This document shows positions 8,969-17,801 of a DNA stretch of 64,000 nucleotides, piece by piece. The notes beneath the pieces are model-generated. The model worked only from the letters and a program-made list of their open reading frames with translations, did not search any database and was not told where the DNA came from. The stretch comes from Dolichospermum flos-aquae CCAP 1403/13F (GTDB lineage: Bacteria; Cyanobacteriota; Cyanobacteriia; Cyanobacteriales; Nostocaceae): positions 930,001 through 994,000 of the forward strand of contig NZ_CP051206.1 of NCBI RefSeq assembly GCF_012516395.1, written 5' to 3'. The translations under genes and the position numbers were made by a program. How positions within the stretch are numbered: position 1 is the stretch's first letter; every line of letters begins with the position of its first letter.

Positions 8969-9026
8969 TGACAACTGACCAATTACCACACTAAACCAGA
9001 AACTTAGATTAATACAAAAATAAATT

Positions 9027-9797
9027 ATGAACAGTAAAATTTTCCTAACATCTGTATTTTTACTTAGTATGAGCTTATCAGGTGCAGTGCAAGCTGCAAG
9101 TTATGAGGATATTAGACAGTTATTGGCAAATAAACAATGTCCAAAATGTCTTCTTGGTAACGCTGGATTAGTAATGGCTGATTTAGCTGGGGCAAATTTA
9201 AACGGTGCAAATCTTGCGGGTGCGAATTTAAGTCGGGCAAATTTGGCTGGTGCGGATTTGCGGGGTGCGAATTTAAGCGGTGCGAGTTTATTTGGTGTAA
9301 ATTTAAGTGAGGCTAAACTTAGTGGTGCAAATTTAAGCGGTGCTGATTTAAGAGATACTTATTTAATGAATGCTGAATTGAAAGGTGCGAATATTACAGG
9401 TACAAATTTTCAAGGTGCGGTAGGAATACCTTTGCAAATTGCTAAATCAGAAGATTTTTATGCTTGGGGTGTAGCAGCAGCAGAAAAGGGGAATCTTAAA
9501 CCAGCTATTGATTATTTTAGCCAAGCGATCGCACTTAAACCAGACTATGCTGGGGCATATTTAGCCCGTGGTGTCGCTAGTTACCAAAGTTTAGATAGAA
9601 AAAACGCTTTAGAAGATGCCCAAAAAGCAATAGAACTATTTGAAAAAGAAAAGAATAGTGAAGGAACACAAACAGCCAAAGCATTTATTTTAGAATTAAA
9701 AACCCCTTACACAGAAACAGTGAATACAGGTAAACCCAGCTTTATCGATTTTGCGGGTAGTCTAGGTTCAGTCTTATTACAATTTTTGCCCTTCTAA
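9027..9797 (+). CDS. exported pentapeptide-repeat and TPR protein
   Basis: A 256-aa protein. Residues 1-23 form a signal peptide (ending GAVQAA). A Cys pair (KQCPKC) precedes about 15 pentapeptide repeats of the A(N/D)LxG type (about 50-130), which form a quadrilateral beta helix. Two TPR units follow (about 145-215). The C-terminus is hydrophobic (SVLLQFLPF). It is probably a periplasmic or lumenal protein-binding scaffold; pentapeptide proteins are very common in cyanobacteria. It stands alone between the repeat at 8888 and ilvD. Confidence 0.85.
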   Translation: MNSKIFLTSVFLLSMSLSGAVQAASYEDIRQLLANKQCPKCLLGNAGLVMADLAGANLNGANLAGANLSRANLAGADLRGANLSGASLFGVNLSEAKLSGANLSGADLRDTYLMNAELKGANITGTNFQGAVGIPLQIAKSEDFYAWGVAAAEKGNLKPAIDYFSQAIALKPDYAGAYLARGVASYQSLDRKNALEDAQKAIELFEKEKNSEGTQTAKAFILELKTPYTETVNTGKPSFIDFAGSLGSVLLQFLPF

Positions 9798-9921
9798 TAC
9801 CCAGTTCATTAATCTATCATTATCTGCGGTTAATGATTATGAAAATCTTGTTCTATGCAGCTTCGTCTTAACTTAGGATACTAACTAACAAGCAATAATG
9901 GCACAGAAGGGAAAAAGATAA

Positions 9922-11613
9922 ATGTCAGAAAATCTTAGAAGTAAAGCTATCACACAAGGGGTACAAAGATCGCCTAATCGCGCCATGCTTAGGGCTGTAG
10001 GTTTTGAAGATGCAGATTTTAACAAAGCCATTGTCGGTGTAGCCAATGCCTATAGCACCATTACCCCCTGTAACATGGGGATAAACGAACTGGCACAAAG
10101 GGCGCAAACCGCGATTAAAACCGCTGGTGCAATGCCCCAAGTTTTCGGGACAATTACCATTAGTGACGGCATTTCCATGGGAACAGAAGGGATGAAATAC
10201 TCCCTCGTTTCACGGGAAGTTATCGCTGATTCCATAGAAACAGTCTGTACTGGGCAAAGTATGGACGGTGTATTAGCAATTGGTGGCTGTGATAAAAATA
10301 TGCCAGGGGCAATGTTAGCCATGGCGCGGATGAATATCCCTGCTATCTTTGTTTACGGTGGTACAATCAAACCCGGACACTATGAGGGTAAAGATTTAAC
10401 TGTTGTCAGTTCCTTTGAAGCCGTTGGTCAATACAGTGCTGGTAAAATTGACGAAAATGAACTGTTAGCAGTTGAACGCGGTGCTTGCCCCGGTGCGGGT
10501 TCATGTGGAGGGATGTTTACAGCCAATACCATGTCTTCAGCTTTTGAAGCAATGGGCATGAGTTTACCCTACTCCTCCACCATGGCTGCTGAAGATCCAG
10601 AAAAAGCCGACAGCACCGAAAAATCAGCCGTTGTCCTCGTTGAAGCTATACGAAAACAAATATTACCTCGGCAAATTATCACCCGCAAATCCATAGAAAA
10701 CGCCATTTCCGTGATTATGGCTGTGGGTGGTTCTACCAATGCAGTATTACATTTTCTAGCGATCGCCCGCGCTGCTGGTGTTGAACTAATTTTAGACGAC
10801 TTTGAAACCATTCGCGGTCGTGTTCCCGTCATCTGTGATTTAAAACCCAGTGGTAGATATGTAGCCACCGACCTACACAAAGCCGGCGGTATTCCCCAAG
10901 TCATGAAAATGCTATTAGCCCATGGCTTGCTGCATGGTGATTGTATCACCATTTCCGGGCAAACAGTCGCCGAAGTCTTAGCAGATATCCCCGCAGAACC
11001 ACGGACGGACCAAGACGTAATTCGTCCTTGGCATAACCCCATGTATGCCCAAGGACACTTAGCCATTCTCAAAGGCAACCTGGCCATAGAAGGGTCAGTA
11101 GCCAAAATTACCGGAGTCAAAAAGCCTGTAATTACAGGACCCGCGAGAGTATTTGAATCGGAAGAATCCTGTTTAGAGGCAATTCTCGCCAAAAAAATCC
11201 AAGCTGGGGATGTTATAGTTATCCGCTACGAAGGACCAAAAGGCGGACCCGGTATGAGAGAAATGTTAGCCCCCACCTCCGCTATTATTGGGGCTGGTTT
11301 AGGTGACTCTGTAGGCTTAATTACCGACGGACGCTTCTCCGGTGGTACTTACGGCATGGTAGTCGGTCACGTTGCCCCAGAAGCGGCTGTAGGTGGTAAC
11401 ATCGCCTTAGTAGTAGAAGGTGATAGCATTACCATAGATGCCAATGCCCGGTTGTTGCAACTGAATGTATCAGAGGCAGAATTAGCTACTCGTCGCGCAA
11501 ATTGGCAACCACTTCCACCCAGATATACCAAAGGGGTACTGGCAAAATATGCCAAACTTGTAGCTTCCAGTAGTGTGGGTGCAGTAACAGATTTGGACTT
11601 ATTTGCTAATTAG
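9922..11613 (+). CDS. ilvD: dihydroxy-acid dehydratase
   Basis: IlvD dehydrates 2,3-dihydroxy-isovalerate and dihydroxy-methylvalerate to the 2-oxo acids, the third common step of valine, leucine and isoleucine synthesis. At 563 aa the length is standard. The three iron-sulfur cysteines are seen at C50 (STITPCNMG), C123 (GGCDKNMPG) and C195 ([15 protein letters not shown]). Other family motifs are GGSTNAVLH and [10 protein letters not shown]. The start is ATG 9922 behind AGGGAAAAAGAT. A palindromic repeat at 11624 follows the stop and may act as its terminator. Confidence 0.97.
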   Translation: MSENLRSKAITQGVQRSPNRAMLRAVGFEDADFNKAIVGVANAYSTITPCNMGINELAQRAQTAIKTAGAMPQVFGTITISDGISMGTEGMKYSLVSREVIADSIETVCTGQSMDGVLAIGGCDKNMPGAMLAMARMNIPAIFVYGGTIKPGHYEGKDLTVVSSFEAVGQYSAGKIDENELLAVERGACPGAGSCGGMFTANTMSSAFEAMGMSLPYSSTMAAEDPEKADSTEKSAVVLVEAIRKQILPRQIITRKSIENAISVIMAVGGSTNAVLHFLAIARAAGVELILDDFETIRGRVPVICDLKPSGRYVATDLHKAGGIPQVMKMLLAHGLLHGDCITISGQTVAEVLADIPAEPRTDQDVIRPWHNPMYAQGHLAILKGNLAIEGSVAKITGVKKPVITGPARVFESEESCLEAILAKKIQAGDVIVIRYEGPKGGPGMREMLAPTSAIIGAGLGDSVGLITDGRFSGGTYGMVVGHVAPEAAVGGNIALVVEGDSITIDANARLLQLNVSEAELATRRANWQPLPPRYTKGVLAKYAKLVASSSVGAVTDLDLFAN

Positions 11614-11623
11614 TAATTATATG

Positions 11624-11656
11624 AGATCCCCGACTTCTTTGAGAAGTCGGGGATCT
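11624..11656. repeat. 33-bp palindrome, GATCCCCGACTTCT family (copy 1)
   Basis: Perfect 15-bp arms (AGATCCCCGACTTCT and its complement) have a 3-base loop TTG. It lies 10 bases after the ilvD stop. Six copies of this family occur in the window, always between genes; a role as a terminator or mRNA end is possible. Confidence 0.9.
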
Positions 11657-11679
11657 GAAATTTAGTATATTTGAAGATT

Positions 11680-12312
11680 ATGCAGCTAAATTCAAACTTA
11701 TCAGCAACAGTTACTCAACGTTGGCAAATATTGAAAAATGGTATTAATCAAAATTTAGATTCTTTCACTCAATCTATACAACAACAAGCGACAAAAACAA
11801 CTGATAATACTAAAGATTATTTAGAAAATAATTGGCACAATGTCGAGAAAATTACTAATAATACATCAGGAGTAATTCAAAAAACTATTAATACATCTGT
11901 GCATGATTTTTTATCACAATATCCCTGGTTTTTCCAAGTATTAGAAATATTCACATGGGGAATAAATCACCCTGTCAGGGGTGGAATAATTTTATTATTT
12001 ACAATTGCAGTGATTTGGAGTATCATTAAAGCAATTGTTAGAATTATAGAAACTGCCAGTTGGTCAATTTTTAAAATTCCTTTTATATTACTACAAAAAT
12101 TATTAAAATCTCTTTGGATAACATTTCCTAAAGTGGGAATTTTCGGCATTGGGAAAATTCAAAGTAAACAGCAAAGGTTAGCTGAAATTTCCCAGCGTTT
12201 AGAAGTTATTCACAACGAACAAAAAGCACTATTACAAGAAGCTGCTAAACTCATGAAATCAGATCCAGAAAATATGATGACTAATTCTAACGGTCAGGAG
12301 ACATCTGTTTAA
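11680..12312 (+). CDS. conserved-looking membrane protein of unknown function
   Basis: I do not recognise the family. The 210-aa protein has a polar N-terminal half with coiled-coil character (about 1-80), two hydrophobic stretches (about 90-115 and 120-150, the first being GGIILLFTIAVIWSIIKAIV), and a C-terminal coiled coil (about 165-195, SQRLEVIHNEQKALLQEAA). ATG 11680 is preferred to a TTG three codons upstream. Its last 26 bases overlap the convergent oxidoreductase gene. It may be a membrane-anchored scaffold, but this is inference. Confidence 0.65.
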   Translation: MQLNSNLSATVTQRWQILKNGINQNLDSFTQSIQQQATKTTDNTKDYLENNWHNVEKITNNTSGVIQKTINTSVHDFLSQYPWFFQVLEIFTWGINHPVRGGIILLFTIAVIWSIIKAIVRIIETASWSIFKIPFILLQKLLKSLWITFPKVGIFGIGKIQSKQQRLAEISQRLEVIHNEQKALLQEAAKLMKSDPENMMTNSNGQETSV

Positions 12313-13450
12313 TTATCTCATCTTTTTGACCAGATACAAAATTAGCAAACCGGACAGCTAAAGGTGGTACAAAGAGAAAAGGACTACTAAAACCGGAAAA
12401 TATATGTAGTCCTGAAAATTCAGAAATAGCACCAATTAAAGGCAATTTATCCTGAGTAAATGCCACTAAACAATGATGCCATGTTCCTGGTAAATTTCCT
12501 AAACTTGGTAATATGTTCGTAATACTTTCTCGTAACCATTGTTCACTTGCTGTTGAGTTAATTGCCGCTTGCGGATTTGTTAAAACCCGGCTAATTTGAC
12601 CTATGCGTAAACTCCCGTCCAGAAATTGCACCACACCAGCATCTAAAATTGGTGATAGTATTTCATGATTCGGGTTATCCCATAATTCATCAATTTGAGT
12701 AGATTCTGCTTCTTGTTGAAATCTTTGCAAATTTGCGGGTGATACTAAGCTATGTAATTGAATATCTGTAGATGGTATTTCAATGATTTCTGCATGAGAA
12801 AAATATATTTTCGCAGCAATACCCATTGATTTTAGTAGTTTACGAGTAATTCCCCCAGCACAAATCACAACATTATCACTTTGAAAAGTATTAGTATTTG
12901 TTTTCACACCTGTACATTTTTTCGTAGAAGTAGTTACTAATTCTCTAAATTCCCCAAATTGGATTTCTCCTCCTAAATTTACCATTGCTTGAATGTAAGC
13001 TTGGGTAGTTTTTTCTGGGTGAACATGACCATGTTTAACAGTTAATGCACCAGATATAGCTTCGGGGTTTAAAAAAGGTTCTAATTCACAAGCTTCTTGA
13101 ATACTAATTAAATGCGGAGGAATAACAACATCTTGATAAGATTTAGCCATTATTTCGGGATTAATATCTACGGAAATAGTCATTAATAAATCTAATTCCC
13201 GAAATTGAGTATCTGCATTTAATTCTTCTGATAATATCCGATGACGGGTTAACCCTTCTGTAGATAATTGTTTTGTAATTGCTGTTGTTGCTGACCAAAA
13301 ACTAATGCCACCATAACTATAACAGGTAGCATTTTGGGGTGTTTGGTATTGTTCCAACAAAAGTACAGAAAATCCAATTTTTGTTAATTCATAAGCAAGT
13401 GCAGCCCCAGTAATTCCCGCACCAATAATAATCCAGTCGTAAGTTTTCAT
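12287..13450 (-). CDS. FAD-dependent oxidoreductase, DAO family
   Basis: A 387-aa flavoprotein with the N-terminal FAD-binding Rossmann motif GAGITGAALAYEL (about residues 9-21), preceded by DWIII, and the C-terminal DAO substrate domain. A second nucleotide-binding strand, NVVICAGGITRKLL, is seen near residue 200. Relatives include glycine/D-amino acid oxidases and ThiO. The substrate is not readable, and ThiO in thiamine synthesis is only one option. Its 3' end overlaps the convergent 11680-12312 gene by 26 bases. Confidence 0.85.
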   Translation of the reverse strand: MKTYDWIIIGAGITGAALAYELTKIGFSVLLLEQYQTPQNATCYSYGGISFWSATTAITKQLSTEGLTRHRILSEELNADTQFRELDLLMTISVDINPEIMAKSYQDVVIPPHLISIQEACELEPFLNPEAISGALTVKHGHVHPEKTTQAYIQAMVNLGGEIQFGEFRELVTTSTKKCTGVKTNTNTFQSDNVVICAGGITRKLLKSMGIAAKIYFSHAEIIEIPSTDIQLHSLVSPANLQRFQQEAESTQIDELWDNPNHEILSPILDAGVVQFLDGSLRIGQISRVLTNPQAAINSTASEQWLRESITNILPSLGNLPGTWHHCLVAFTQDKLPLIGAISEFSGLHIFSGFSSPFLFVPPLAVRFANFVSGQKDEIIKQMSPDR

Positions 13451-13496
13451 AATTTAGTAAAAATGTATATTGCACATGAATTATTAAATGTTTTAT

Positions 13497-13748
13497 TCAT
13501 TTTAATGAAAGCAAGAATTCTTTTGTCAGAAATTCATCAGCAATTTTTCCATCAGTGGGTAAGTATATACAAACTTGAATATCTAACTCTTTTAAAAACT
13601 TGCACATCAATGGTCCAACATCTTGCCATTGTAAATTACCAAGTCCACAACCTAAAGCCGACATTGCCAAAGATTTTATACCTTGTTGTTTATAATTATC
13701 CTGAATCCATTTTAACACCAATCCACTTGTCTCAGAGTAGTTACTCAA
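13497..13748 (-). pseudogene. macro-domain protein remnant, 5' truncated
   Basis: The 83 residues match the C-terminal half of a macro (ADP-ribose-binding) domain: SLAMSALGCGLGNLQWQDV is the typical phosphate-loop region, then PLMCKFLKEL and a final strand. The N-terminal half, with the Asn that contacts ADP-ribose, is absent. An in-frame TAG lies directly before the first usable codon (TTG), so no full-length product can be made. It may descend from a DarG-type antitoxin or a stand-alone de-ADP-ribosylase; no DarT partner is present. Confidence 0.7.
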
Positions 13749-13940
13749 CTACGTAGAAGTTTTGCTTGTATACTAGGACTTAAGCAACTGAGCTTTACGC
13801 TTACCTGGAAAGGGTGTAAAGTCTATTTATAATTCCTAGTGTTGATGACTCAGCAGCTTACAATTAAATAGACTGAAATTATAAATATCATAACTGCTTG
13901 ACAACGCTTTCAATTAAACTATTTCAGAGTATTTAAAACG

Positions 13941-14177
13941 ATGAATATGCAAGAACAACCTAACGGTGCAGATAATAAACGCGCTGACAAGACAGAAATC
14001 GCTCTGCATCTAGATTCTGAATTAATAGAGCAAATTCAACATCTCACTAATGACCCCAGTAAAGTGATTGAAGTGGCTATCCGTCAATGGTTACGCGGTG
14101 ATTTCACCAGAGATGATGAGTTAACACGTACACCCCTACGCACACCCGTTCCCCCTCGTGGTGAATGGAATGATTAA
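13941..14177 (+). CDS. small ribbon-helix-helix-like protein
   Basis: A 78-aa protein. Residues 20-52 (EIALHLDSELIEQIQHLTND, then VIEVAIRQWLRG) have the strand-helix-helix pattern of CopG/RHH DNA-binding proteins, and the rest is a basic, Pro-rich tail. It could be an antitoxin without its toxin, or a small repressor. The stop codon (14175-14177) is directly followed by the group II intron, so the original 3' flank of this gene has been displaced by more than 2 kb. Confidence 0.65.
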   Translation: MNMQEQPNGADNKRADKTEIALHLDSELIEQIQHLTNDPSKVIEVAIRQWLRGDFTRDDELTRTPLRTPVPPRGEWND

Positions 14178-16384
14178 GTGCGATTCGTTGTTAGCTGAAT
14201 CACGGTAATCAGTCCGTACATAAGCTAACCAACCCAATCTAGAAATAGAAAAAGGTTGAACTCTCGGTCTGATATGGGTGTAAGTCCCATCTACCAGACT
14301 CAGGTATGACTCCCTATCTGCCTACGATGACCCGACTCGGTTTCGGGAGGTCGAAGCTAGGAACAGGACGCAATCAGACATCTGTTGTGAGATGACACTT
14401 GGCGTTAACGGGGAGTTCCCATGGTGAAACAGAGCCTCAAAAAGCAACCTAGTCCAAAGCAGGACACAACAACAACACCTGACTTTACTGGAGCTAATTC
14501 CCGCCGCATCTTTTATCAATAGCGGTAAGAGTCCAGGGAATCCAGTGGTTGAATTGGCTACACCTAACGGAACTAACAATCAACCGAGGGAACGAATAAA
14601 AACGGGTTGAGGGTCTGAGGGCGGTCGAACCCTAAGTAGGCTGGACGAGCAGCGGAATCCCCTCAATTCGGGTAGGACAGACCGTAACTGGTCTGAGGTG
14701 TTCAGAATACACAGATTGGAGCAGAGCATGGTTGGACACAGGGATAACTCTAGTGAATCTTGGAAGACGTTGCCCTGGAAGAAATTCCGGCGTAACCTAT
14801 TCCGCCTACAAAAACGAGTGTACAAAGCGGTTCAAGTTGGAGACAAGCGCAAAGCAAAGTCCCTACAAAAGCTGATTCTGAAATCAACCGCAGCAAGATT
14901 ACTGGCTATTCGTCAAGTATCACAGCTAAATGCTGGGAAAAAGACCGCAGGAATTGATGGCAAAAAGTCCCTTACCTTTAAGGAACGCTTTGAGCTTAAT
15001 GAACTGCTAAAAGCATCCGTTAGCAACTGGAAACACCAGGGGCTAAGAGAAATACCCATCCCCAAAAAGGACGGTACTATGAGGATGTTGAAAATCCCCA
15101 CTATTGCAGATAGAGCATATCAATGCCTTATCAAATACGCATTAGAACCAGCACACGAGGCAACATTCCACGCTAGGAGTTATGGGTTTAGGACGGGTCG
15201 CTCGGCACATGATGCCCAGAAAATCCTTTATCTCAATCTAAACTCCAAAGCCAACGGAATAAATAAACGAGTTATAGAACTCGATATCGAAAAATGCTTC
15301 GATAGGATAAACCACACCGCCATAATGGACAGACTCATCGCTCCTTATAGCATAAGACAAGGAATCTTTCGTTGTCTCAAAGCCGGAGTCAACCCAGAGT
15401 TTCCTGAACAAGGAACACCTCAAGGCGGGGTAGTAAGTCCACTATTAGCTAACATCGCCTTAAATGGGATTGAAAGTATGCACAGATATCATGAACGTGA
15501 TTGTGAAATTACTAACAAAACCCCAAGCTACAAGATTGTCGAACCATCTATCCGCTACGCAGATGACATGGTGATAATACTTAGACCTCAAGACGATGCC
15601 ACAGAAATACTTGACAAAATCAGTCAGTTCCTAGCAGAGCGGGGAATGAAAGTCAGTGAGAAAAAGACCAAGCTAACCGCCGCGACAGATGGGTTTGATT
15701 TCCTCGGCTGGCACTTCAAAGTCCAGAAAAACGGGAAGTTTAGATGCGTTCCATCAGTGGACAATTATAAAACTTTTCGCAAGAAAGTAAAATTCATCGT
15801 CAACAACTCGAATTATGGTGCTACCACTAAGGCTATAAAACTAGCCCCTGTAGTTAGAGGTTGGAGGAATTACCACCGCTTCTGCAAGATGGATGGGTCG
15901 CGTAACTCGCTATACCACATTCATAACAGAGCATTTAGGGTATTCAACAAAGAAACTAAGCAAAATCGCCATACCTGCACAGAATTGATAGGTATAGCGT
16001 TTCCATCAGTTCCTTACTCCGAAAACAAACACATCAATGTCAAAGGTGGAAAATCGCCTTATGACGGAGACTTGAGTTATTGGAGCGAGCGTAATAGTAA
16101 GCTCTATAACAATATTACCTCTAAAGCCCTTAAACGGCAAAGCCATAAATGTGGTCATTGTGGACTAAAAATGCTCAGTGATGAAAAGGTACATTTGCAC
16201 CATGTAGATGGAAACCACGAAAACTGGAAAATAAAGAACCTTACAGCAATTCACGAAAGCTGCCACGATTACATACACATGAGCAAACGCGAAAGCTAAG
16301 AACATCGGGAGCCGGATGCCGTGAAAATGGCACGTCCAGATTTAACAGAGAGGGGCGGGAAATAATATTCCCCCTCGACTCTAC
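14178..16384 (+). mobile_element. group II intron (about 2.2 kb, probably IIB-like, with ORF)
   Basis: The 5' end GTGCGATTCG at 14178 matches the GUGYG intron start. Domain V is seen at about 16308-16343: GAGCCGGATGCCGTGAAAAT followed by GGCACGTCC. Domain VI follows (GAGGGGCGGG paired to CCCCCTC) with the bulged-A region and an AC-type 3' end near 16384. The reverse transcriptase ORF lies in domain IV. Ribozyme and ORF both look intact, so mobility is plausible. The exact 3' boundary is uncertain by a few bases. Confidence 0.85.
14728..16299 (+). CDS. ltrA: group II intron-encoded reverse transcriptase/maturase with HNH endonuclease
   Basis: A 523-aa intron-encoded protein. Reverse transcriptase motifs include SYGFRTGRSAHDAQ, the catalytic YADD at 277-280, QGTPQGGVVSPLLANIALNG and a domain 7 region (FLGWHFK). 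A maturase domain X follows (VVRGWRNYHRFC). The C-terminal HNH nuclease (about 472-523) has CGHC, HLHHVDGNHENW and CHDYIH, with all metal-binding pairs present. I chose ATG 14728; a GTG at 14698 is in frame and would add ten residues. The protein splices its own intron and drives retrohoming. Confidence 0.92.
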   Translation: MVGHRDNSSESWKTLPWKKFRRNLFRLQKRVYKAVQVGDKRKAKSLQKLILKSTAARLLAIRQVSQLNAGKKTAGIDGKKSLTFKERFELNELLKASVSNWKHQGLREIPIPKKDGTMRMLKIPTIADRAYQCLIKYALEPAHEATFHARSYGFRTGRSAHDAQKILYLNLNSKANGINKRVIELDIEKCFDRINHTAIMDRLIAPYSIRQGIFRCLKAGVNPEFPEQGTPQGGVVSPLLANIALNGIESMHRYHERDCEITNKTPSYKIVEPSIRYADDMVIILRPQDDATEILDKISQFLAERGMKVSEKKTKLTAATDGFDFLGWHFKVQKNGKFRCVPSVDNYKTFRKKVKFIVNNSNYGATTKAIKLAPVVRGWRNYHRFCKMDGSRNSLYHIHNRAFRVFNKETKQNRHTCTELIGIAFPSVPYSENKHINVKGGKSPYDGDLSYWSERNSKLYNNITSKALKRQSHKCGHCGLKMLSDEKVHLHHVDGNHENWKIKNLTAIHESCHDYIHMSKRES

Positions 16385-16524
16385 CAATCATCCGACAAGT
16401 GTCAACAAATAATAAGAAATGTAAAATTTAATGCCTTGAATGCCATAAAGGTCAAAAATCCACAGTTTAAAAATGGGAAAGCTGTAAAAGTTTATGCCAG
16501 AATTCAAGTAGCGTTAGTTTGACA
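16385..16524 (+). pseudogene. reading-frame remnant in the 3' exon of the intron
   Basis: Directly after the intron, one frame stays open for about 45 codons and ends at a TGA around 16522. It includes NALNAIKV, FKNGKAVKVYARIQV and a final ALV. It has no start codon and no ribosome binding site. The end loosely resembles the tail of TonB-type proteins, but this is weak. It may be the stump of a gene cut when the intron or a transposon arrived. Confidence 0.25.
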
Positions 16525-16555
16525 CTCCCCGTGTCTGTAGACCGGGGAGTGTCAA
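16519..16555. repeat. perfect terminal hairpin of an IS200/IS605-like element
   Basis: TTGACACTCCCC (16519-16530) pairs perfectly with 16544-16555, with a further small GTCT/AGAC stem inside. The GGGGAGTGTCAA arm equals the end of the structured RNA at 3089. There is no transposase gene beside it, so it is a leftover transposon end or a repeat spread in trans. Confidence 0.65.
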
Positions 16556-16624
16556 TAAACAGAACTACCAGAAATATTCGCCGAACACTAGATTTAGTGA
16601 AATTAGTGGTTTTGTTGATAATTG

Positions 16625-16652
16625 TTTACAGGTTGCCAAATTATGGTAGAAT
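16625..16652 (+). promoter_or_regulatory. candidate sigma-70-type promoter for the tRNA
   Basis: TTTACA (16625-16630) and TAGAAT (16647-16652) are separated by 16 bases, about 75 bases upstream of the CAU tRNA. The match to consensus is good, but no other evidence is available. Confidence 0.45.
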
Positions 16653-16727
16653 AGTGTACTGTTGTTGAAGTGAAGTCATAAATCAATGACTAAACTAAAA
16701 CTGCAGGGTTAAAATCCAAGTAAATAA

Positions 16728-16800
16728 GCGCCTTTGGCCGATTGGGGAGGCAACGAACTCATAATTCGTCTTCAGGCTGGTTCGATTCCAGCAGGGCGCA
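16728..16800 (+). tRNA. tRNA with CAU anticodon, probably tRNA-Ile2 (lysidine type)
   Basis: A full cloverleaf is seen: acceptor GCGCCTT/AGGGCGC with one G-U, a 3-bp D stem, anticodon stem ACGAA/TTCGT with loop CTCATAA, T arm GCTGG TTCGATT CCAGC and discriminator A. CCA is not encoded. The CAU anticodon could be Met or Ile2. The TGGC D-arm entry and the AACTCATAATT anticodon arm resemble plastid trnI-CAU more than elongator Met, so I favour Ile2, read as AUA after TilS modification. Confidence 0.85.
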
Positions 16801-16816
16801 CTTTGCAAAATCCTAA

Positions 16817-17587
16817 CTATAATAAATCACGTTTTTCAGGTTTTTGCCTGTTAATTGCCCATTCTATCTGTCGTAAAATCCCCCTTAACATTCTCACTTC
16901 CGCAGTTTGTGGATAAGCACGATTATACAGGTAGCGGAATTTTTCCATGCGACTAGCTGCGGTATGAGGATAAAGATAACCAATAGACAGCAATAAAGAT
17001 TCCAATTGTTGATAGTATGCTTCTATCGCATCTAACGGGGCAATTTCTGAAACAGGTATATTCTCATCTATAAATAATTCTGTAGATTGTGACAATTCAT
17101 AACAACAAATAGAAACCGCAGTAGCTAAATTCAAAGATGGATATTCTGGATTAGTGGGAATAAAAACTAATTTATGGGCATAATTTAATTCTTCATTAGT
17201 TAATCCCCTATCTTCCCTGCCAAAAATTAAAGCTACAGGCTTTTCTGCTGCTGCTAATAACCAGGGTAAAGCGGTGCGAGGGGTTTCTAGAGGAATTTCT
17301 CCACTGTAGTCCCGTCCCATGGTTGCAATGGCACGGACACAGCCCTGTAATGCTGCTGGTAATGTATCTACTATGATCGCAGATTCTAAAATGTCTTTGC
17401 CACGAACTGCCATTTTTATAGCATCCGAGGATGTGCGATCGCATTGAGGATTGACTAATATTAATTTAGATAAGCCAAAATTTTTCATAACTCTGGCCAC
17501 TGAACCTATATTCAATGGTCCGGCTGGTTCTACTAATACGATAATTACGTTATGGCAACTGGGTTGTATATTAAAACTTTCTATCAT
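16817..17587 (-). CDS. trmJ: tRNA (cytidine/uridine-2'-O-)-methyltransferase, TrmJ type
   Basis: A 256-aa SpoU-family SPOUT methyltransferase. N-terminal motif 1 is VEPAGPLNIGSVARVMKNFG, motif 2 is ALIFGREDRGLTNEE, and motif 3 is PEYPSLNLATAVSICCYEL. The C-terminal region (about 170-250) is the helical extension seen in TrmJ. The enzyme 2'-O-methylates position 32 of several tRNAs. The 3' end lies 17 bases from the tRNA at 16728, on the opposite strand. Confidence in the family is high and in the exact position specificity moderate. Confidence 0.88.
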   Translation of the reverse strand: MIESFNIQPSCHNVIIVLVEPAGPLNIGSVARVMKNFGLSKLILVNPQCDRTSSDAIKMAVRGKDILESAIIVDTLPAALQGCVRAIATMGRDYSGEIPLETPRTALPWLLAAAEKPVALIFGREDRGLTNEELNYAHKLVFIPTNPEYPSLNLATAVSICCYELSQSTELFIDENIPVSEIAPLDAIEAYYQQLESLLLSIGYLYPHTAASRMEKFRYLYNRAYPQTAEVRMLRGILRQIEWAINRQKPEKRDLL

Positions 17588-17801
17588 ACTTATTTACTTT
17601 TACTGGCTCTAATCATCATAATTCAACATTTAATGCATTCATTATCTATATGCAAAACTAGTGGTTTAAGTAAAAAAATATCAAATACTAGAACTTATGC
17701 ACAATATTCAAAAGTTAAAAAACCTTGGCAAAACTTGTAAAAATATCAAGTCCTGCCAAGGTATTTAATTACAAGTAATTACTATTAAATGCTGGCTTTA
17801 A

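Noticed and set aside
9922-11613. Long minus-strand open frames inside ilvD
   Set aside because: They are shadows of a strongly conserved plus-strand gene, without promoter, ribosome binding site or recognisable domains.
13463-13756. Plus-strand open frame over the macro-domain remnant
   Set aside because: It is antisense to the recognisable macro-domain sequence and has no similarity pattern of its own.
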